The notes under the pieces: model-generated
Told to the model about the DNA's origin: nothing
Database searches by the model: none
Seen by the model: only the letters and a program-made list of their open reading frames with translations
From: Prevotellaceae bacterium UBA2757
GTDB taxonomy: Bacteria > Bacteroidota > Bacteroidia > Bacteroidales > Bacteroidaceae
Direction: 5' to 3'
Length of the DNA: 8,544 bases
Assembly (NCBI GenBank): GCA_002353215.1
Contig: DEJD01000045.1
Coordinates: 3,221 to 11,764 of the forward strand
Translations under genes and position numbers: made by a program
Part shown: positions 5,608 to 8,544 of the stretch, piece after piece
Position numbering within the stretch: position 1 is the first letter of the stretch
Layout of the letters: every line of letters starts with the position of its first letter

Positions 5608-8544
5608 TCATTTCAGTTGTTTGAGTGTTATCTGTTTACCGCTTTCACTCTTAATCCTCAGCAAGTAAACACCACCTGGAATTGCAGTCTGCTTCAGAGT
5701 CTGGCTGACGGCACCCATCTTGCAGGTGTAGTTTGCAACTGTAGCACCAGCTGAGCTAACAACTTCTACCTCAACCATCTCGTCATTAGCTACAGATGTA
5801 ACTGCCAAAGCCTGACTGTAACGAACAAAAAGATAACCATCGTTAATACGGCTTGTATCCCAATAGTTGCCTGCAGGAAGTTCTGGAAGCTCGAACTGAA
5901 TGTTACCTATATTCACAGATGCAGCATCAGAGAAGATACGGAATGAGTCTGCTTGCTCTTCGCTGGTTGTGAAAGTTATACTCTCGTTTAAGAATACAGA
6001 CAATGTTGCTCCGTCAGCAAGAGTCAGTTTACCCGGGTTGATAATTGTAGCACAACCAGGATTTGTAGCCGTAGCACATCTGGTCAGACCTACACGCCAA
6101 GTTGCCGAACTGTTGAGTGTCAGATTCTTGCCACCCATACTCCAATACCCTGTTGTAGCTGTAGCCATGCTACCACACTGAATTGTACCGTTTATAGTGA
6201 TAGCACTGTTGGTCATTGGAGTCTTTGCTGCTGACGATGCAGTAGCTCCAGACACACCTGACAGAGTTGCATTACCAGCAACAGCAAGTGCACCTGTTCC
6301 TAATCTCTTGCCTGCGTTCAGGTGAAGTTCACCGGCATTAACATTAACTGATCCTGTAGTTGTCCAGTCGCCATTTACAGACATCTTACCTGCACCTACC
6401 TTAGTGAAATTAGCATTGCTTTCAACAGCACCTGAATATGTGAAGTCATCAGCATTACCAACTTCCCAGGTATTCACATTGGTATTTCCAGCAGAAGAGA
6501 ATGTACATGTACCACCAAGATTACCGCTACCTGTCAGTTTACCAATCTTGAACAGCTTACCGGAATTCTGCACGATGATACCAGATGGGATATCGAATGC
6601 ACACTTATTTGAACCTCCGGCAACATCAAGTGTGAAACGTCCGTCTGCTGTATAAACCGCACTTGGAACGATTGTACCCTCGAAGTTTGTCAGATTAAGC
6701 TGGAGAGGAGTACGTGTTGCATAGTAGTTACTGCCCTTCTCAGTAGCACAATAGATAGTAATCTGACCAGAACCAGTCAGCGTGTTCTTTGACGTCTGAC
6801 GGTTAATAGTTGTAAGGAATCCCTTGGCACCTTCAGCCACTTCAATTGGAGAAGCGAGGAAACCAGTACCGGTTATATGACCTGTTCCAGCTACAACAAC
6901 CTTATTAGCAAATGCAGCTGTGTTATATTGGAACTGTCCTGCTGCTACCACAAGTTGTTTAACAGACAATGAACCTTGCATATCAATGCGTCCTGCACCC
7001 TGCTTAGTCAGTTTAGTACCGGTAATCAGTTTTTCCATAGTGAAGAGAGCACCATTATTGATTACACCACCCTCATCGCTATCCATTCTCATTGGACTAC
7101 CCATCTTCACTTCTGCAGTAGTTTGCAGCATAGCACCATTCTCCATAGTAAACTTAGTTGATGTAGTTGTCAGACCGCCGAGGTTACCATTTGCTGCTGT
7201 ACTATTGGCCAGACTGCTTACTACGACCGTACCACCCTTCAAGTAGTTACCGTCTTTATATGAGTTGGTAGATGTAATAGTCAGTTTGCCAGTGCCGTTC
7301 TTTGTCAGTGAACCAGCTGTGATAGAACCATTACCTCCGATTGTATAAGCCTTTGTATTATCTACATAGATACCACCCGTCGGAAGCTCTGCTGCATTTG
7401 CGAGAGTAACATTGAACGAAGTTGCATCATCAGTGAAGTTAACTACATCATCACCGACAAAGATGTCAGCAGTCTTTTCCGCATCACCTTCTACATAGAA
7501 GTTTTCTGTTGTTGCATAATCCCAAACGTTCGACTTAGCACCAGTCCAAACAATATTGGTAGCACCGCGAACAGAACCCAAGTCAAGGTAGATATCGCCC
7601 TTGTCATCACGTCTTAGACCTGTTTTAAGAGTAGTAACACCCTCAATCTTAATATTTGCAAGAGCACCTTCCAGCTCATCTGCATGAGCTATAAGATAAC
7701 TGCCCGGTTCAAGTGTCTCAGCGCCAGCAGCCATATGTTCTACCACTTCAATTACCGGAATCATATACTGAGGACCATACTTCCAGTCTTTCTTCTCAAT
7801 TACCAACTTGGCAGTCTTAATAAAGTCAGACTTGAATCCTTCTGAATAAAGGTCAATCTTCACACGGCTACCAATGCCCATGTAGTATTCATCTGTAGCA
7901 ATAACAGAACCTGCTGCATTCTCACCACCTGGAACAAACACCGAACCGTAGTTAGCCTTTATAGACTTGAACTCTGCACTTGCTGCATTTGAATAAAGTT
8001 TTCCGAAACGGTTAATCCACACTGGAGAATTCTTTGCAGAACCATTGAAGTTTACAGTACCAGCCCAGATGTTTGTTTCGCCAGTGTAAGTCATATCTAC
8101 AGCAGGAAGAGTAAGAATACCGTCGCCCTGCTTTACTACTCGAGTTGCACCATCGATTGGACCGCCTGTCACCGTACAAGTATAGTACACTGTATCAATA
8201 GGAGTCTTCTTTGTCATACAGTCGTCACCTGCTGTTCCCTGCACCCATGAAGGAATATTGAAAGTAACCATATAAGGACTTGCACCATTTTCTACAGATA
8301 TAGAAGTATTGTTTGTCTCACAAACGAGCAAGTGGTCTTCTGTTGTAGAAATAGTTCCACCATTAGCCACTTCCTTACGACCTGTCATAGTGTATGGAGG
8401 AGGAGCAACTGTGATTCCTTCAAGTTCTCCAAGGAAGTAAGACTTGTGAGGTGGCTGGTTGTAACCCATCGACTGCCATACCATAGCATTACGATACTGG
8501 TGGTCATGCCACAAAGTAGGAATACGATATTCTGTAGGAATACC
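5608..8544 (-). CDS. Secreted PL11 rhamnogalacturonan lyase with beta-strand repeats and T9SS sorting domain (5' end cut off)
   Basis: The visible 978 codons are open to the window edge, so the start and most of the catalytic domain are missing; the TTG at 8514 is internal. Residues 1-41 (GIPTEYRIPTLWHDHQYRNA, then MVWQSMGYNQPPHKSYFLGE) match the end of the PL11 rhamnogalacturonan lyase beta-propeller. These enzymes cut the rhamnose-galacturonate bond in the pectin backbone RG-I by beta-elimination. The rest, to about residue 910, is beta-rich and low in charge. It holds repeated autotransporter-type signatures: KQGDGILTL (138-146), TKNGTGKLTI (414-423), TKQGAGRIDM (513-522) and TKVGAGKMSV (714-723). 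A typical module end is seen in LPELPAGNYWDTS (887-899). No autotransporter barrel follows. Instead the last ~58 residues form a T9SS type A-like sorting domain ending IPGGVYLLRIKSESGKQITL. The protein is inferred to be exported across the outer membrane and surface-attached or released. A terminator follows the stop. Confidence 0.85.
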   Translation of the reverse strand, partial: GIPTEYRIPTLWHDHQYRNAMVWQSMGYNQPPHKSYFLGELEGITVAPPPYTMTGRKEVANGGTISTTEDHLLVCETNNTSISVENGASPYMVTFNIPSWVQGTAGDDCMTKKTPIDTVYYTCTVTGGPIDGATRVVKQGDGILTLPAVDMTYTGETNIWAGTVNFNGSAKNSPVWINRFGKLYSNAASAEFKSIKANYGSVFVPGGENAAGSVIATDEYYMGIGSRVKIDLYSEGFKSDFIKTAKLVIEKKDWKYGPQYMIPVIEVVEHMAAGAETLEPGSYLIAHADELEGALANIKIEGVTTLKTGLRRDDKGDIYLDLGSVRGATNIVWTGAKSNVWDYATTENFYVEGDAEKTADIFVGDDVVNFTDDATSFNVTLANAAELPTGGIYVDNTKAYTIGGNGSITAGSLTKNGTGKLTITSTNSYKDGNYLKGGTVVVSSLANSTAANGNLGGLTTTSTKFTMENGAMLQTTAEVKMGSPMRMDSDEGGVINNGALFTMEKLITGTKLTKQGAGRIDMQGSLSVKQLVVAAGQFQYNTAAFANKVVVAGTGHITGTGFLASPIEVAEGAKGFLTTINRQTSKNTLTGSGQITIYCATEKGSNYYATRTPLQLNLTNFEGTIVPSAVYTADGRFTLDVAGGSNKCAFDIPSGIIVQNSGKLFKIGKLTGSGNLGGTCTFSSAGNTNVNTWEVGNADDFTYSGAVESNANFTKVGAGKMSVNGDWTTTGSVNVNAGELHLNAGKRLGTGALAVAGNATLSGVSGATASSAAKTPMTNSAITINGTIQCGSMATATTGYWSMGGKNLTLNSSATWRVGLTRCATATNPGCATIINPGKLTLADGATLSVFLNESITFTTSEEQADSFRIFSDAASVNIGNIQFELPELPAGNYWDTSRINDGYLFVRYSQALAVTSVANDEMVEVEVVSSAGATVANYTCKMGAVSQTLKQTAIPGGVYLLRIKSESGKQITLKQLK
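5611..5784 (-). other. T9SS type A-like C-terminal sorting domain
   Basis: The last ~58 residues fit a Por secretion C-terminal sorting domain. They begin with VANDEMVEVEVVSSAGATV (a strand plus the 'x-x-G' turn), followed by SQTLKQTAIPGGVYLLRI and a terminal SGKQITLKQLK. The order of short strand, GxxV, 'l-x-x-l-P-x-G-v-Y-x-x-x-v' and a lysine-containing end is as in type A domains. In T9SS organisms such domains direct cargo through the outer membrane and are usually cleaved and replaced by a lipopolysaccharide anchor. Confidence 0.72.
6316..8133 (-). repeat. Autotransporter-type (PATR-like) beta-strand repeats within the lyase gene
   Basis: Four diverged copies of a ~33-residue pattern, K-x-G-x-G-x-L followed by a Gly/Asn-rich segment and a 'G-T-V/E-L' strand, lie at 8035-8133, 7213-7314, 6922-7020 and 6316-6414. 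The second is the clearest: GSLTKNGTGKLTITSTNSYK and then LKGGTVVV. This pattern is typical of passenger-associated transport repeats, which form right-handed beta-helices. Copies are diverged at DNA level, so they are not recent duplications. Between copies are related beta-helix segments such as NIVWTGAKSNVWDYATTENF. Confidence 0.7.
8422..8544 (-). other. C-terminal end of the PL11 lyase catalytic domain
   Basis: This stretch encodes the last ~41 residues of the catalytic domain. IPTEYRIPTLWHD followed by QYRNAMVWQ and YNQPPH is the highly conserved closing segment of YesW/YesX-like rhamnogalacturonan lyases. The usual form in the family is close to TLMHDPQYR and AYNQPPH, so identity rests on a short but distinctive motif. 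The catalytic and calcium-binding residues lie outside the window, so activity cannot be judged. Confidence 0.8.

Noticed and set aside
6316..8133. CRISPR or tandem DNA repeat in the lyase gene
   Set aside because: The repetition is at protein level, diverged and irregularly spaced, in one continuous reading frame. There are no identical direct repeats with unique spacers.
8512..8514. TTG at 8514 as the start of the large gene
   Set aside because: The frame is open for ten more codons to the window edge and those codons encode conserved PL11 residues (IPTEYRIPT), so the gene continues beyond the window.

Overview
The window looks like a chromosomal segment of a Bacteroidales bacterium, most likely Prevotella or a close relative. 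The evidence is Bacteroidota-type promoters (-7 element TAnnTTTG), a NigD-like lipoprotein, an OprP/OprO-like outer-membrane porin, a type IX secretion (T9SS) C-terminal sorting domain, and a pectin-degrading lyase. No mobile element, tRNA, rRNA or CRISPR array was seen. Every supported gene is on the minus strand, so transcription runs from high to low coordinates.

From 8544 down to 5608 lies the 3' part of a very large secreted protein whose start is outside the window. Its first ~40 visible residues are the characteristic end of a family PL11 rhamnogalacturonan lyase. Next comes a long stretch of autotransporter-type beta-strand repeats, then a T9SS type A-like sorting domain. A terminator hairpin follows at 5546-5585.

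From 5498 down to about 889 is a tightly packed five-gene unit behind a TAACTTTG promoter: a single-pass PASTA-domain protein, an RluD-type 23S rRNA pseudouridine synthase, D-alanine--D-alanine ligase (ddl), a PlsC-like acyltransferase, and a NigD-like lipoprotein. Junctions are a 1-nt gap, a 4-nt overlap, a 16-nt gap and a 20-nt overlap, so co-transcription and translational coupling are likely. Four of the five products act on or sit in the envelope (peptidoglycan precursor synthesis, a probable peptidoglycan-binding membrane protein, phospholipid acylation, a lipoprotein). The unit ends at a strong hairpin at 889-930.

From 767 to the window edge is the N-terminal two-thirds or so of an outer-membrane porin-like protein with its own promoter (834-864). 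It runs off the low-coordinate end.

Nothing here is a clearly new system. The points most worth a second look are the lyase/beta-helix/T9SS fusion, the kinase-less PASTA protein coupled to ddl, a Walker A-like motif and an altered HX4D box in the acyltransferase, and the repeated ATGAGTAT hairpins after the lipoprotein gene.
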